Below are positions 39,042 through 47,407 of a DNA stretch of 64,000 bases, in pieces. This DNA is from Pseudomonas sp. PSKL.D1 (lineage in GTDB: Bacteria; Pseudomonadota; Gammaproteobacteria; Pseudomonadales; Pseudomonadaceae). Below the pieces are notes generated by a model. It did no database searches. It worked only from the letters and a program-made list of their open reading frames with translations, and had not been told where the DNA came from. The position numbers were made by a program, and so were the translations under genes. The stretch spans positions 5,194,001 through 5,258,000 of the forward strand of contig NZ_CP118607.1 in the NCBI RefSeq assembly GCF_028898945.1, read 5' to 3'. Numbering within the stretch: the first letter of the stretch is position 1; each line of letters starts with the position of its first letter.

Positions 39042-39860
39042 ATGGACCCGCGAACTCCAACCCCCGACAACCCTTGGCTGGCCTTGCGCACCCTCACCCC
39101 CGCGCGCATTGCCCTGGGCCGCAGTGGCACCAGCCTGCCAACCGGCGCCCAGCTGGACTTCCAGTTTGCCCACGCCCAAGCCCGCGATGCTGTGCACCTG
39201 CCCTTCGACCACGGCGCCCTGAGCGAGCAACTGAAGGACCGTGGCCGCGACAGCCTGGTGTTGCACAGTGCCGCCAGCGACCGTCACCAATACCTGCAAC
39301 GCCCCGACCTGGGCCGGCGCCTGAACGACGACTCGGTCGAAGCACTGCGCGCCCATGCGCAAGCCAACCCGGGCGGCGTCGACCTGGCCATCGTGGTGGC
39401 CGATGGCCTCTCGGCGCTGGCCGTGCACCGCCATACCCTGCCATTCCTGACGCGTTTCGAAGAACAGGCGGCGGCCGATGGCTGGACCAGCGCCCCGGTG
39501 GTACTGGTGCAGCAGGGCCGCGTCGCCGTGGCCGACGAAGTGGGCCAGTTACTGGGCGCGAAGATGACCGTCATGCTGATCGGCGAGCGCCCAGGGCTCA
39601 GCTCGCCCGACAGCCTGGGCCTTTACTTCACTTATGGCCCGCGGGTAGGCCTGACGGATGCCTACCGCAATTGCATCTCCAATGTGCGCCTTGAAGGGCT
39701 GAGCTACGGCATGGCCGCCCATCGCCTGCTTTACTTGATGCGCGAGGCCTGCCGCCGGCAGCTGTCGGGTGTGAATCTTAAGGACGAAGCGGAGGTCCAT
39801 ACGCTCGACAGTGATAACGCTTCCAACCAAAAAGGAAATTTCCTACTCGGTGAAGGGTAA
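39042..39860 (+). CDS. eutC: Ethanolamine ammonia-lyase small subunit EutC
   Basis: EutC binds adenosylcobalamin with EutB. The 272-residue protein has [34 protein letters not shown] near residue 20, [19 protein letters not shown] near 108 and [35 protein letters not shown] near 182. The ATG at 39042 has AGGGA 5 bases ahead; one at 39036 touches that site. No EutA reactivase or shell proteins are nearby. Confidence 0.95.
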   Translation: MDPRTPTPDNPWLALRTLTPARIALGRSGTSLPTGAQLDFQFAHAQARDAVHLPFDHGALSEQLKDRGRDSLVLHSAASDRHQYLQRPDLGRRLNDDSVEALRAHAQANPGGVDLAIVVADGLSALAVHRHTLPFLTRFEEQAAADGWTSAPVVLVQQGRVAVADEVGQLLGAKMTVMLIGERPGLSSPDSLGLYFTYGPRVGLTDAYRNCISNVRLEGLSYGMAAHRLLYLMREACRRQLSGVNLKDEAEVHTLDSDNASNQKGNFLLGEG

Positions 39861-39877
39861 AAAACATGTCACGGAGG

Positions 39878-39934
39878 GCGGATTGCGCTTGTAGCCTGCA
39901 TTGGGCAGCATGCACCTGAATGCTGGCAATCCGC
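39878..39934 (+). other. Structured element between eutC and the GNAT gene
   Basis: GCGGATTGC pairs with GCAATCCGC (39926-39934), and CAGCAT (39906-39911) pairs with ATGCTG (39920-39925) just inside it. On the 3' side the two helices are contiguous, with a 19-base bulge on the 5' side. It could be a terminator-like end of the eut transcript or an mRNA leader structure. Confidence 0.45.
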
Positions 39935-39965
39935 TGTTTCCCTAAATGGACTCTGAGGGCCGCAC

Positions 39966-40424
39966 ATGCGCATCATCAAAGCAACCCTGGAACACCTCGA
40001 CCTGCTCACCCCACTGTTCGTGAAATACCGCGAGTTCTATGGGCAGCTTCCTTACCCTGACAGTTCACGTGCGTTTCTGGAAAAGCGCCTCAAACGCGGC
40101 GAGTCGGTGATCTACCTGGCACTGCCGGACGATGACGACGGCAAGCTCATGGGCTTTTGCCAGCTGTACCCGAGCTTTTCGTCGCTGTCGCTGAAACGGG
40201 TATGGATTCTCAACGATATCTACGTGGCGGAGGATTCCCGGCGCATGCTGGTGGCTGACCACCTGATGCGTGAGGCGAAGAAGATGGCCCGGGAAACCCA
40301 GGCCGTGCGGATGCGGGTTTCGACCAGTGCCAACAATGAGGTGGCACGCATGACTTACGAGTCCATCGGGTTTCGTAAAGATACCGAGTTCGAGAACTAC
40401 GTGTTGCCGATCAACTCCGATTGA
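39966..40424 (+). CDS. GNAT family N-acetyltransferase
   Basis: The 152-residue GNAT protein has FVKYREFYGQLPYPDSSRAFLEKRL, the beta strand RVWILNDIYVAEDSRRMLVADHLMREAKKMA as acetyl-CoA site (less usual SRRMLV in place of RGxGxG) and MTYESIGFRKDTEFENYVL at the end. The substrate is unknown. It follows the eut genes by 105 bases, with a structured element between. Confidence 0.85.
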   Translation: MRIIKATLEHLDLLTPLFVKYREFYGQLPYPDSSRAFLEKRLKRGESVIYLALPDDDDGKLMGFCQLYPSFSSLSLKRVWILNDIYVAEDSRRMLVADHLMREAKKMARETQAVRMRVSTSANNEVARMTYESIGFRKDTEFENYVLPINSD

Positions 40425-40432
40425 CCTGTACT

Positions 40433-40526
40433 GGCCTCTTCGCGGGTAAATCGCAGCGGCGAACCGCCGCTCCCACAGGTACAACACAACCCTTGTGGGA
40501 GCGGATTTATCCGCGAAAAGGCCTGC
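40433..40526. repeat. REP inverted pair, degenerate left arm
   Basis: The right arm GGGAGCGGATTTATCCGCGA is normal. The left arm reads TTCGCGGGTAAATCGCAGCG and then continues to CGCTCCCACA with about a dozen extra bases, so it is disrupted. Confidence 0.8.
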
Positions 40527-40586
40527 ACCGAATCACGCCAGTAACCCCTCGCTACAATCTCCCCGGGCACGTTGCCCACTTCGCCG

Positions 40587-40653
40587 TATAATGCCTCCTC
40601 CTGACATGTATGAAATTTTACCCACCCGCAGGTCCGCGCCCGTAGCTGCGGGT
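40587..40653 (+). promoter_or_regulatory. Consensus -10 and leader hairpin of dedA
   Basis: A perfect TATAAT lies at 40587-40592 without a good -35. Downstream, ACCCGCAG (40624-40631) and CTGCGGGT (40646-40653) form an 8-bp leader hairpin ending 20 bases before the dedA start, which could influence translation. Confidence 0.45.
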
Positions 40654-40673
40654 CAAGAACACAGGTGCTGTAC

Positions 40674-41321
40674 ATGGAATTCAACCCGCTGGACCTTATC
40701 CTGCATCTCGATGCCTACCTCGACCTGCTTGTCACCAACTACGGCCCCTGGATCTACGCCATCCTCTTTACCGTGATCTTCTGCGAAACCGGCCTGGTGG
40801 TAATGCCCTTCCTGCCGGGCGATTCGCTGCTGTTCATCGCCGGTGCAGTGGCTGCGGGCGGCGGCATGGACCCGGTGTTGCTGGCTGGCCTGCTGATGGC
40901 TGCGGCAATCATGGGCGACAGCACCAACTACGTGATCGGGCGAACGGCGGGCGAACGGCTGTTCAACAAGCCCAATTCGAAAATTTTCCGCCGGGACTAC
41001 CTGCAGCGCACCCACGAATTCTATGAACGCCATGGCGGCAAGACCGTGACCCTGGCGCGCTTCCTGCCGATTCTGCGTACCTTCGCACCGTTCGTCGCCG
41101 GCATCGCCCGCATGCACTACCCACGCTTCCTGGGCTTCAGCGTTGCGGGTTCGCTGCTGTGGGTCGGTGGCCTGGTCACACTGGGTTACTTCTTCGGCAA
41201 CGTGCCATTCATCAAGCAGCACCTGTCGCTGATGGTGGTGGGCATCATCTTCCTGTCGCTGGTACCGATGGTGCTGGGCCTGCTGCGCGGCCGGCTGGGC
41301 CGCACAGCCAAGGCGCACTGA
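40674..41321 (+). CDS. DedA family membrane protein
   Basis: The 215-residue protein is a DedA (SNARE-associated) family member with helices in residues 20-75 and 135-205. It has ETGLVVMPFLPGDSLLFIAGAVAA with the family ExG and GDS motifs and RTFAPFVAGIARM with the conserved FxR(F/x)xP-type loop (ARFLPILRTFAP). DedA proteins flip phospholipids such as undecaprenyl phosphate or phosphatidylethanolamine and affect proton-motive force. It ends 7 bases before mtfA. Confidence 0.9.
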   Translation: MEFNPLDLILHLDAYLDLLVTNYGPWIYAILFTVIFCETGLVVMPFLPGDSLLFIAGAVAAGGGMDPVLLAGLLMAAAIMGDSTNYVIGRTAGERLFNKPNSKIFRRDYLQRTHEFYERHGGKTVTLARFLPILRTFAPFVAGIARMHYPRFLGFSVAGSLLWVGGLVTLGYFFGNVPFIKQHLSLMVVGIIFLSLVPMVLGLLRGRLGRTAKAH

Positions 41322-41328
41322 CGGCCAC

Positions 41329-42144
41329 ATGTGGTCGTTCAGCGCCTGGCGGCGCAAGCGCACCCTGGCGCGCTACCCGATAAGCCCCGAGCAATGGCAG
41401 GTGGTTCGCGACCGCCTACCGATGCTTGATGGCATCACCGACGACGAGGACCGCTGGCTGCGCGAGGCCTGCATCCTGTTCCTGCTCGAAAAACACCTGA
41501 CCACCCTGCCCGGCGTTGAACTGGGCGACGAGCAACGCCTGTTCCTTGCCGCCCAGGCACAACTTCCGTTGCTGCACCTGGGCGAACTGAACTGGTACCA
41601 AGGCTTTCACGAAATCATCCTTTACCCTGACGATTTCAAGAGCCCCCAACGCCACCGCGATGCCAGCGGCGTGGAGCACGTGTGGGATGCCGAGCACAGT
41701 GGCGAGGCGTGGCAACAAGGCCCGGTGATCATGGCCTGGGCCGGGGTGCTGAGCAGCGGCGGTTGGGAAGCCTACAACCTGGTAATCCACGAACTGGCGC
41801 ACAAGCTCGACATGCTCAACGGCGACGCCAACGGCCTGCCGCCCTTGCACCCTGACATGCGCGTTGAGGCCTGGGCCACAGCCATGCAGCAGGCCTTTGA
41901 CGACCTCAACCGCCAGCTCGACGCCAACCCCGACGCCGAAACCGCCATCGACCCCTATGCGGCAGAAAACCCGGCCGAGTTCTTTGCGGTCACCAGCGAA
42001 TACTTCTTCAGCGCCCCCGACCTGCTGCACCAGGCTTATCCACAGGTGTACCAGCAGTTGGCGCTGTTCTACCGCCAGGACCCGCTCACCCGCCTTGCGC
42101 ACCTGCAGGCCGAACACCCGGACTACCGCGAAAGCCACGCCTGA
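41329..42144 (+). CDS. mtfA: Zinc metallopeptidase MtfA
   Basis: MtfA (YeeI) is a zinc aminopeptidase-like protein that binds the Mlc repressor in E. coli. The 271-residue protein has the zinc motif HELAHKLD near residue 154 with downstream AENPAEFFAVTSEYFF supplying the third ligand, as in anthrax lethal factor-like peptidases. It starts 7 bases after dedA and ends in a hairpin overlapping its stop. Confidence 0.9.
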   Translation: MWSFSAWRRKRTLARYPISPEQWQVVRDRLPMLDGITDDEDRWLREACILFLLEKHLTTLPGVELGDEQRLFLAAQAQLPLLHLGELNWYQGFHEIILYPDDFKSPQRHRDASGVEHVWDAEHSGEAWQQGPVIMAWAGVLSSGGWEAYNLVIHELAHKLDMLNGDANGLPPLHPDMRVEAWATAMQQAFDDLNRQLDANPDAETAIDPYAAENPAEFFAVTSEYFFSAPDLLHQAYPQVYQQLALFYRQDPLTRLAHLQAEHPDYRESHA

Positions 42145-42160
42145 TGCGCCCGCGCATCAG
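42141..42160 (+). terminator. Hairpin at the mtfA stop
   Basis: CTGATGCG and CGCATCAG form a perfect 8-bp stem with a CCCG loop, overlapping the mtfA stop codon. No T tract follows. Confidence 0.45.
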
Positions 42161-42192
42161 GTGGGGCGTGGCATGCCCAGGCGGAATGTGCC

Positions 42193-42198
42193 TATAAT
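42193..42198 (+). promoter_or_regulatory. Consensus -10 of ppa
   Basis: A perfect TATAAT lies 39 bases before ppa; the -35 region (around GGCATG) is weak. Confidence 0.5.
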
Positions 42199-42237
42199 CG
42201 CCGCCACTTTTTTGATCAAACACGGGGGCACTGCCCA

Positions 42238-42765
42238 ATGAGCTACAGCAAGATTCCGGCAGGCAAAGACCTGCCGAACGACATCTACGTCGCCATCGAG
42301 ATCCCGGCCAACCACGCGCCGATCAAATACGAAATCGACAAGGACAGCGACACCCTGTTCGTCGATCGCTTCATGGCCACCCCGATGTTCTACCCAGCCA
42401 ACTACGGCTTTATCCCGAACACCCTGGCTGACGACGGCGATCCGCTGGACGTGCTGGTTGTTACCCCGTACCCGGTTGCTCCAGGCTCGGTCATCCGTGC
42501 CCGCCCGGTTGGCGTACTGAACATGACCGACGACGGCGGCGGCGACGCCAAGGTTGTTGCTGTTCCGCACGACAAGCTGTCCCAGCTGTATGTTGACGTG
42601 AAGGAATACACCGACCTGCCAGCCCTGCTGATCCAGCAGATCGAGCACTTCTTCGAGAACTACAAAGACCTCGAAAAAGGCAAGTGGGTCAAGATCGAAG
42701 GCTGGGAAGGCGCCGACGCCGCCCGTGCCGCGATCACCAAATCGGTTGCAGCCTACAAAGGCTGA
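42238..42765 (+). CDS. ppa: Inorganic pyrophosphatase Ppa
   Basis: Ppa hydrolyses pyrophosphate to drive biosynthetic reactions. The 175-residue family I enzyme carries [16 protein letters not shown], the signature [10 protein letters not shown] near residue 66 and the Asp/Lys residues of VPHDKL and [15 protein letters not shown]. It has its own -10 element and ends in a clear intrinsic terminator, so it is a single-gene unit. Confidence 0.96.
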   Translation: MSYSKIPAGKDLPNDIYVAIEIPANHAPIKYEIDKDSDTLFVDRFMATPMFYPANYGFIPNTLADDGDPLDVLVVTPYPVAPGSVIRARPVGVLNMTDDGGGDAKVVAVPHDKLSQLYVDVKEYTDLPALLIQQIEHFFENYKDLEKGKWVKIEGWEGADAARAAITKSVAAYKG

Positions 42766-42780
42766 TTACCGGCTTGATAA

Positions 42781-42805
42781 AAAACCCGCTTCGGCGGGTT
42801 TTTTT
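42781..42805 (+). terminator. Intrinsic terminator of ppa
   Basis: CCCGC-TTCG-GCGGG stem-loop flanked by A and T runs, with seven T residues on the 3' side. The A run would let it also work on the opposite strand. Confidence 0.92.
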
Positions 42806-42830
42806 ATGGTCGTACATTGGCCGGTAAAAA

Positions 42831-42883
42831 TTCCTACGCGTTCCTACGCCGCTATCCTACAAATCGGCAAATTTCCTACAAAT
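42831..42883. repeat. TCCTAC repeat array upstream of the repressor-like gene
   Basis: TCCTAC occurs four times, beginning at 42832, 42842, 42855 and 42874. The first two are followed by GC and spaced 10 bases; the last two are followed by AAAT. It ends 55 bases before the repressor-like gene and may be its operator. Confidence 0.5.
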
Positions 42884-42938
42884 TAATTGATCGCACGGTT
42901 TATTTCCCCGCAAGATCGGCGCCGTTACACTCCGTTCC

Positions 42939-43646
42939 ATGAAGAAGAACTCATCCGGTGACCGACTCAGGGCCCTTCTGCGCGAGTGCGGCCTGACCCC
43001 CTCCGATTTCGCCGCCCAGCGCCGAATCACGCCGCAACACGTGAACAACTGGTTCAGGCGTGGCGTCCCGCTGGCTCGGATCGATGAGCTGGCCGACCTC
43101 TTTTGCGTGCACCGGCGCTGGTTACGCTGTGGCGAAGGCCCCAAGTACCCCAGCGCGATCCTGCGGACGATCACATCTCAAGAGCCCCAGGAAAACGTAC
43201 CGACATCCTTGGCCAGCCAAGGCGTGCAACTGGTTAAGGTGCCTTACCACGAAATACGCGATGGCCTGCTGGTTGCGCTGACTGGCCAATCACTTCGCCT
43301 GCCTAACAAAGCCTTGCGGGCATTGGGTGTCACCACCCGCAAGGCCATTTGCCTGAGCATGCCGGCCGACAACATGGCGCCGCTGATCCCGCGCGATGCC
43401 TTGCTGGCGATTGACCTGAGCCAGACCAAAGTGATCGACGGCGAAACCTATGCCTTGCTGCACAATGGTGAGTTCAGGGTGAACAGGCTCAGCCTGGGCC
43501 ACAGCGGCACGCTTTGCCTGCACAGCCATGATGGGCGCAGTTATAGCGTGGAACGCTACACGGCGGCGCAACGCAGGGCACAAAAGCTGGTGGTACTTGG
43601 CTGGGTATTCCATTGGTCGCATTTTCGCCACCGCCGCCCTCGCTGA
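42939..43646 (+). CDS. Repressor-like protein: HTH plus S24 domain without catalytic Ser/Lys
   Basis: The 235-residue protein has an N-terminal HTH (LTPSDFAAQRRITPQHVNNWFRRG, residues 19-42) and a C-terminal LexA/CI-like S24 domain. In the S24 motif the nucleophile Ser is replaced by Asn145 (PADNMAPLIPRDALLAID), and the Lys position reads Asn182 (FRVNRL). RecA-stimulated self-cleavage therefore looks impossible. It may be a domesticated phage repressor or a constitutive regulator. TCCTAC repeats in front may be its target. Neighbours are ppa and a noncoding stretch before copA. Confidence 0.82.
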   Translation: MKKNSSGDRLRALLRECGLTPSDFAAQRRITPQHVNNWFRRGVPLARIDELADLFCVHRRWLRCGEGPKYPSAILRTITSQEPQENVPTSLASQGVQLVKVPYHEIRDGLLVALTGQSLRLPNKALRALGVTTRKAICLSMPADNMAPLIPRDALLAIDLSQTKVIDGETYALLHNGEFRVNRLSLGHSGTLCLHSHDGRSYSVERYTAAQRRAQKLVVLGWVFHWSHFRHRRPR

Positions 43647-44044
43647 CACAACCTGTGCCAATTTTTGCTGGGCATCCCGCGCCAGCCCTTGTATGCTACG
43701 CGGCACATTCAGCCCCGGCCGGCGCAAGCCGCGTTCCAGAGGGCCTGGCGACGCTCCACACGACCGTTTGCCATTTCTTTCAGGCCCTTGATGGCCACAC
43801 AGTTAAGGCGGTTGCGGCTTACCATAAATTAGCCGGAAGCGTCCCCGAGAAGCCGGCCACAAGCCGGCTTTTTAATGCCCTCAGAAAGTGCCCCCTCCCG
43901 CAATCCGAAGTTTACGAAAAAGTAACCTCCAACTCAGTTTGCCGACAGCCGCCAGTCGCTAAGTTTGCCCCGAACATGACGCCGGCCTGCGCAGCAACTT
44001 CTCCAGCCCGGCCATCAGTTACTTACCTGACTGGACGCAACGGC
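43647..44044 (+). other. 398-base noncoding stretch with a terminator; possible small RNA
   Basis: No convincing gene is seen between the repressor-like gene and copA. A TATGCT at 43692-43697 could be a -10 element, and a strong intrinsic terminator at 43850-43873 would end a transcript of about 170 bases. After the terminator, AGTTTGCC occurs twice (near 43936 and 43970). No copper-responsive CopR box could be assigned before copA. Confidence 0.4.
43850..43873 (+). terminator. Intrinsic terminator upstream of copA
   Basis: AAGCCGGC and GCCGGCTT form a perfect 8-bp stem with a 5-base loop, ending in five T residues. No recognised gene lies directly before it. Confidence 0.75.
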
Positions 44045-45766
44045 ATGCAAGGCAAAACCACAAGACGCTCCTTCGTCAAAGGCCTGGCCGCTACCGGACT
44101 GCTCGGCGGTTTGGGCATGTGGCGCGCGCCGGTTTGGGGGCTGGCCAGCACCGGCCAGCCAAACGTGTTGGCGGGTACCGACTTCGAGCTTCACATCGGC
44201 GAGTTGCCGGTCAACATCACCGGCGCTGCGCGCACCGCGATGGCGATCAACGGCTCGCTGCCAGGCCCGACGCTTCGCTGGCGAGAAGGCGATACCGTCA
44301 CCCTTCGCGTGCACAACCATTTGCAACAGGACACCTCGATTCACTGGCACGGCATCATCCTGCCCGCGAACATGGACGGTGTGCCGGGCCTGAGCTTCCA
44401 CGGCATTGCTCCGAACGGCATGTACGAGTACCGGTTCAAGGTCAACCAAAACGGCACCTATTGGTATCACAGCCACTCAGGCCTTCAGGAGCAGGCCGGG
44501 GTTTATGGCGCGCTGGTCATTGATGCGAAAGAGCCCGAACCGTTCATCTACGACCGGGACTACGTGGTCTTGCTCAGCGACTGGACTGATGAGGATCCAG
44601 CCCAGGTTCTGACCACGCTCAAGAAGCAATCCGACTACTACAACTTCCACAAGCGGACGGTAGGCGACTTCGTCAACGACGTAAGCCAAATGGGCTGGGC
44701 TGCCGCCATGGCTGATCGCAAAATGTGGGCCGAGATGAAGATGAGCCCCACCGACCTCGCGGACGTGAGCGGACACACTTACACCTACCTCATGAACGGC
44801 CAGGCACCAGACGGCAACTGGACCGGTGTGTTCAAGCCTGGCGAGAAAATCCGCCTGCGCTTTATCAATGGCTCCGCCATGACCTATTTCGATGTGCGCA
44901 TTCCCGGCCTGAAAATGACGGTGGTTGCGGCGGATGGGCTGCACGTCAAACCGGTTTCAGTTGACGAGTTCCGTATTGCCGTTGCCGAAACCTACGATGT
45001 GATTGTTGAACCCGAAGATGCACAGGCTTACACCCTGTTCGCTCAATCCATGGATCGTACCGGTTACGCCAGGGGCACGTTGGCTATCCGCGAAGGCGTG
45101 GAGGCGCCGGTTCCGGCCACTGACCCGCGCCCGCTCATTGCCATGAGTGACATGGGCATGGACCACGGCAGCATGGCCGGCATGGACCATAGCCAAATGG
45201 CTGGCATGGACCACAGCAACATGGCTGGCATGGGCAGTACCACACAGGGCCACCCTGAGTCAGAGTCCGGCAACCCCTTGGTCGACATGCAGACGATGAC
45301 CCCGACGCCAAAGCTGCGCGACCCGGGCATCGGGCTGCGCAACAACGGCCGCCGCGTGCTGACATATGCGGACCTGCACAGCACCTTCATCGATCCGGAC
45401 GGCAGAGCGCCTGGCCGCACGATCGAGTTACACCTGACAGGCCACATGGAAAAGTTCGCCTGGTCCTTCGACGGCATCAAGTTTTCCGATGCCGAGCCAC
45501 TGCGCCTGAAGTACGGCGAGCGCCTTCGCATCACCTTGGTCAACGACACCATGATGACTCACCCCATCCACCTGCATGGCATGTGGAGCGACCTGGAGGA
45601 TGAGCACGGCAACTTCATGGTTCGCAAGCACACCATCGACATGCCCCCGGGCTCAAAACGAAGCTATCGCGTGACTGCAGATGCGCTGGGCCGGTGGGCT
45701 TATCACTGCCACCTGCTGTTTCACATGGAAACGGGCATGTTCCGTGAAGTGCGGGTGGACGAATGA
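44045..45766 (+). CDS. copA: Copper resistance multicopper oxidase CopA
   Basis: CopA (PcoA-like) is a periplasmic multicopper oxidase that detoxifies copper. The 573-residue protein has a Tat signal ([18 protein letters not shown]), copper-site motifs HWHG (residues 100-103), HSH (142-144), HPIHLHG near 506 and [12 protein letters not shown] near 554. A Met-rich insert (residues about 366-397) repeats MAGMDHS units. The ATG at 44045 is fixed by the Tat motif. It is followed by copB after 14 bases. Confidence 0.95.
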   Translation: MQGKTTRRSFVKGLAATGLLGGLGMWRAPVWGLASTGQPNVLAGTDFELHIGELPVNITGAARTAMAINGSLPGPTLRWREGDTVTLRVHNHLQQDTSIHWHGIILPANMDGVPGLSFHGIAPNGMYEYRFKVNQNGTYWYHSHSGLQEQAGVYGALVIDAKEPEPFIYDRDYVVLLSDWTDEDPAQVLTTLKKQSDYYNFHKRTVGDFVNDVSQMGWAAAMADRKMWAEMKMSPTDLADVSGHTYTYLMNGQAPDGNWTGVFKPGEKIRLRFINGSAMTYFDVRIPGLKMTVVAADGLHVKPVSVDEFRIAVAETYDVIVEPEDAQAYTLFAQSMDRTGYARGTLAIREGVEAPVPATDPRPLIAMSDMGMDHGSMAGMDHSQMAGMDHSNMAGMGSTTQGHPESESGNPLVDMQTMTPTPKLRDPGIGLRNNGRRVLTYADLHSTFIDPDGRAPGRTIELHLTGHMEKFAWSFDGIKFSDAEPLRLKYGERLRITLVNDTMMTHPIHLHGMWSDLEDEHGNFMVRKHTIDMPPGSKRSYRVTADALGRWAYHCHLLFHMETGMFREVRVDE

Positions 45767-45780
45767 ACAGGAACACGACA

Positions 45781-46635
45781 ATGAGCAAAGCCATGCAAAA
45801 AAGCGCCTTGGTCAGCCTGTTTGCCGTTTACGCCCCTTTGTCGTGGAGCGCCCAGGCGATGGATCATGGCGCGATGGACCACTCAATGATGAACCATGGC
45901 TCAGTTGAAGCCCCACCAGCCAAAAGCCACACGCCAATTCCAGCACTGACCGACGCAGACCGGCAAGCAGCATTCCCGCCGCTGGACGGGCATGAGATAC
46001 ACGACAGCGCAATCAACAACTTCTTACTGCTGGACCAACTCGAATACCAGGATGCCAACGACGGCAGCACGCTGGCCTGGGATGCTTCCGGGTGGATAGG
46101 CGGCGATATCAACCGGCTATGGGTCCGCTCCGAGGGTGAGCGCACCAATGGGGTTACCGAAGAGGCCGAACTGCAACTGCTGTATGGGCGCGCCGTCAGC
46201 CCTTGGTGGGATGTGGTTGCCGGGGTGCGGCAGGACTTCAAGCCGCAATCCCCTCAGACTTGGGCAGCATTCGGCATTCAGGGGATGGCGCTGTATGACT
46301 TCGAAGCCCAAGCCACTGCATTCCTTGGCGATAATGGCCAAACTGCCGTTCGCCTTGAAGGCGACTACGACATTCTCCTGACCAATCGGCTGATCCTGCA
46401 GCCAACCGCCGAAGCCAATTTTTACGGCAAGAACGACCCTGAGCGCGGCGTGGGTTCGGGCCTTGCAAACACTGAGGTCGGGCTGCGTCTGCGGTATGAA
46501 ATTGTTCGCCAGTTTGCACCTTACATCGGCATCACCTGGAACCGGGTGTACGGCAAAACCGCCGATTTCACCCGCGACGAAGGGGCGAATGTGGATGAAG
46601 CGCGCTTCGTGGCGGGCCTGCGGATGTGGTTTTAA
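45781..46635 (+). CDS. copB: Copper resistance outer-membrane protein CopB
   Basis: CopB (PcoB-like) is an outer-membrane barrel acting with CopA. The 284-residue protein has a signal peptide (cut after WSAQA), a short Met/His segment ([14 protein letters not shown]) and the conserved barrel part [25 protein letters not shown] and VAGLRMWF with terminal Phe. The start at 45781 has AGGAA seven bases ahead; an ATG at 45763 overlaps copA by 4 bases and is the alternative. Confidence 0.93.
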   Translation: MSKAMQKSALVSLFAVYAPLSWSAQAMDHGAMDHSMMNHGSVEAPPAKSHTPIPALTDADRQAAFPPLDGHEIHDSAINNFLLLDQLEYQDANDGSTLAWDASGWIGGDINRLWVRSEGERTNGVTEEAELQLLYGRAVSPWWDVVAGVRQDFKPQSPQTWAAFGIQGMALYDFEAQATAFLGDNGQTAVRLEGDYDILLTNRLILQPTAEANFYGKNDPERGVGSGLANTEVGLRLRYEIVRQFAPYIGITWNRVYGKTADFTRDEGANVDEARFVAGLRMWF

Positions 46636-46744
46636 ACATCGCGGCCAGGCGCATTCTTGCCAGGAATACGCCCATGAAAAACTCGAATTTCAATTTCGCC
46701 ACAGGAATGCGTAGCGTGCAGTCTCCTGCATACGGAGATGAACC

Positions 46745-47362
46745 ATGCGTTTATACGTTGATGCCCAGTTCACCAGCCCCTACGCCCTGTCGTGCTTCGT
46801 CGCGCTGCGCGAAAAGGGAATCGATTTCGAGATGCAACCGCTGAACCTGGATACGCTGGAAAACCAGGCAACGGACTACGCCCGCCTTTCGCTCACCCAA
46901 CGCGTGCCCACGCTGGTGCATGGCAACTTTGCCCTGTCGGAATCATCGGCGATTACTGAATATCTGGAGGATGTGTTCCCGCAGGTGCCGGTTTACCCTC
47001 AGGCCTCGCAAAAACGCGCCAAAGCACGGCAGGTTCAGGCGTGGCTGCGCAGCGACTTGCTGCCCATTCGCCAGGAGCGTTCAACGCTGGTGGTGTTCTA
47101 TGGCCAGAAATACGGCCCTTTGTCAGCGGCGGGCGAGGCTGCAAAGCACAAGTTGGTCGAAGCTGCGCAACAGTTGCTGGCCGATAATCAGGATTACCTG
47201 TTTGGCCAGTGGTCTATCGCCGATGTCGACCTTGCGCTGATGCTGAACCGGCTGATCCTTAATGGCGACAGCCTTCCGGCCCCATTGGAGGCTTACGCCC
47301 GGCGCCAGTGGCAACGCCCGGCAGTGCAGGAATGGCTCAACTTGCAACGCCCGGCCATCTGA
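46745..47362 (+). CDS. Glutathione S-transferase (YfcF-like)
   Basis: The 205-residue GST has the thioredoxin-like N-domain with SPYALSCFVALREKGIDFE (active-site region), cis-Pro at QRVPTLVHG and the glutathione-binding LSESSAITEYLED, followed by an all-helical C-domain with GQWSIADVDLALMLNRL. YfcF-type enzymes have peroxidase activity and protect from oxidative damage. It lies 109 bases after copB and is convergent with the receptor gene, separated by a strong hairpin. Confidence 0.9.
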   Translation: MRLYVDAQFTSPYALSCFVALREKGIDFEMQPLNLDTLENQATDYARLSLTQRVPTLVHGNFALSESSAITEYLEDVFPQVPVYPQASQKRAKARQVQAWLRSDLLPIRQERSTLVVFYGQKYGPLSAAGEAAKHKLVEAAQQLLADNQDYLFGQWSIADVDLALMLNRLILNGDSLPAPLEAYARRQWQRPAVQEWLNLQRPAI

Positions 47363-47372
47363 GGGCAACGCA

Positions 47373-47396
47373 AGGCATGGCCATTCGGCCATGCCT
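47373..47396. terminator. Hairpin between convergent genes
   Basis: AGGCATGGCC and GGCCATGCCT form a perfect 10-bp stem with an ATTC loop between the GST gene and the receptor gene. It probably works in both directions despite lacking a T run. Confidence 0.65.
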
Positions 47397-47407
47397 CGGG
47401 GCACGCT

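Noticed and set aside
43647..44044. N-terminal extension of CopA through this stretch
   Set aside because: The reading is open, but the Tat signal at 44045 is the true start and a terminator lies within the stretch.
42939..46635. Prophage or genomic island
   Set aside because: Only a repressor-like gene and copper genes are present; no integrase, structural phage gene or attachment repeat was seen.
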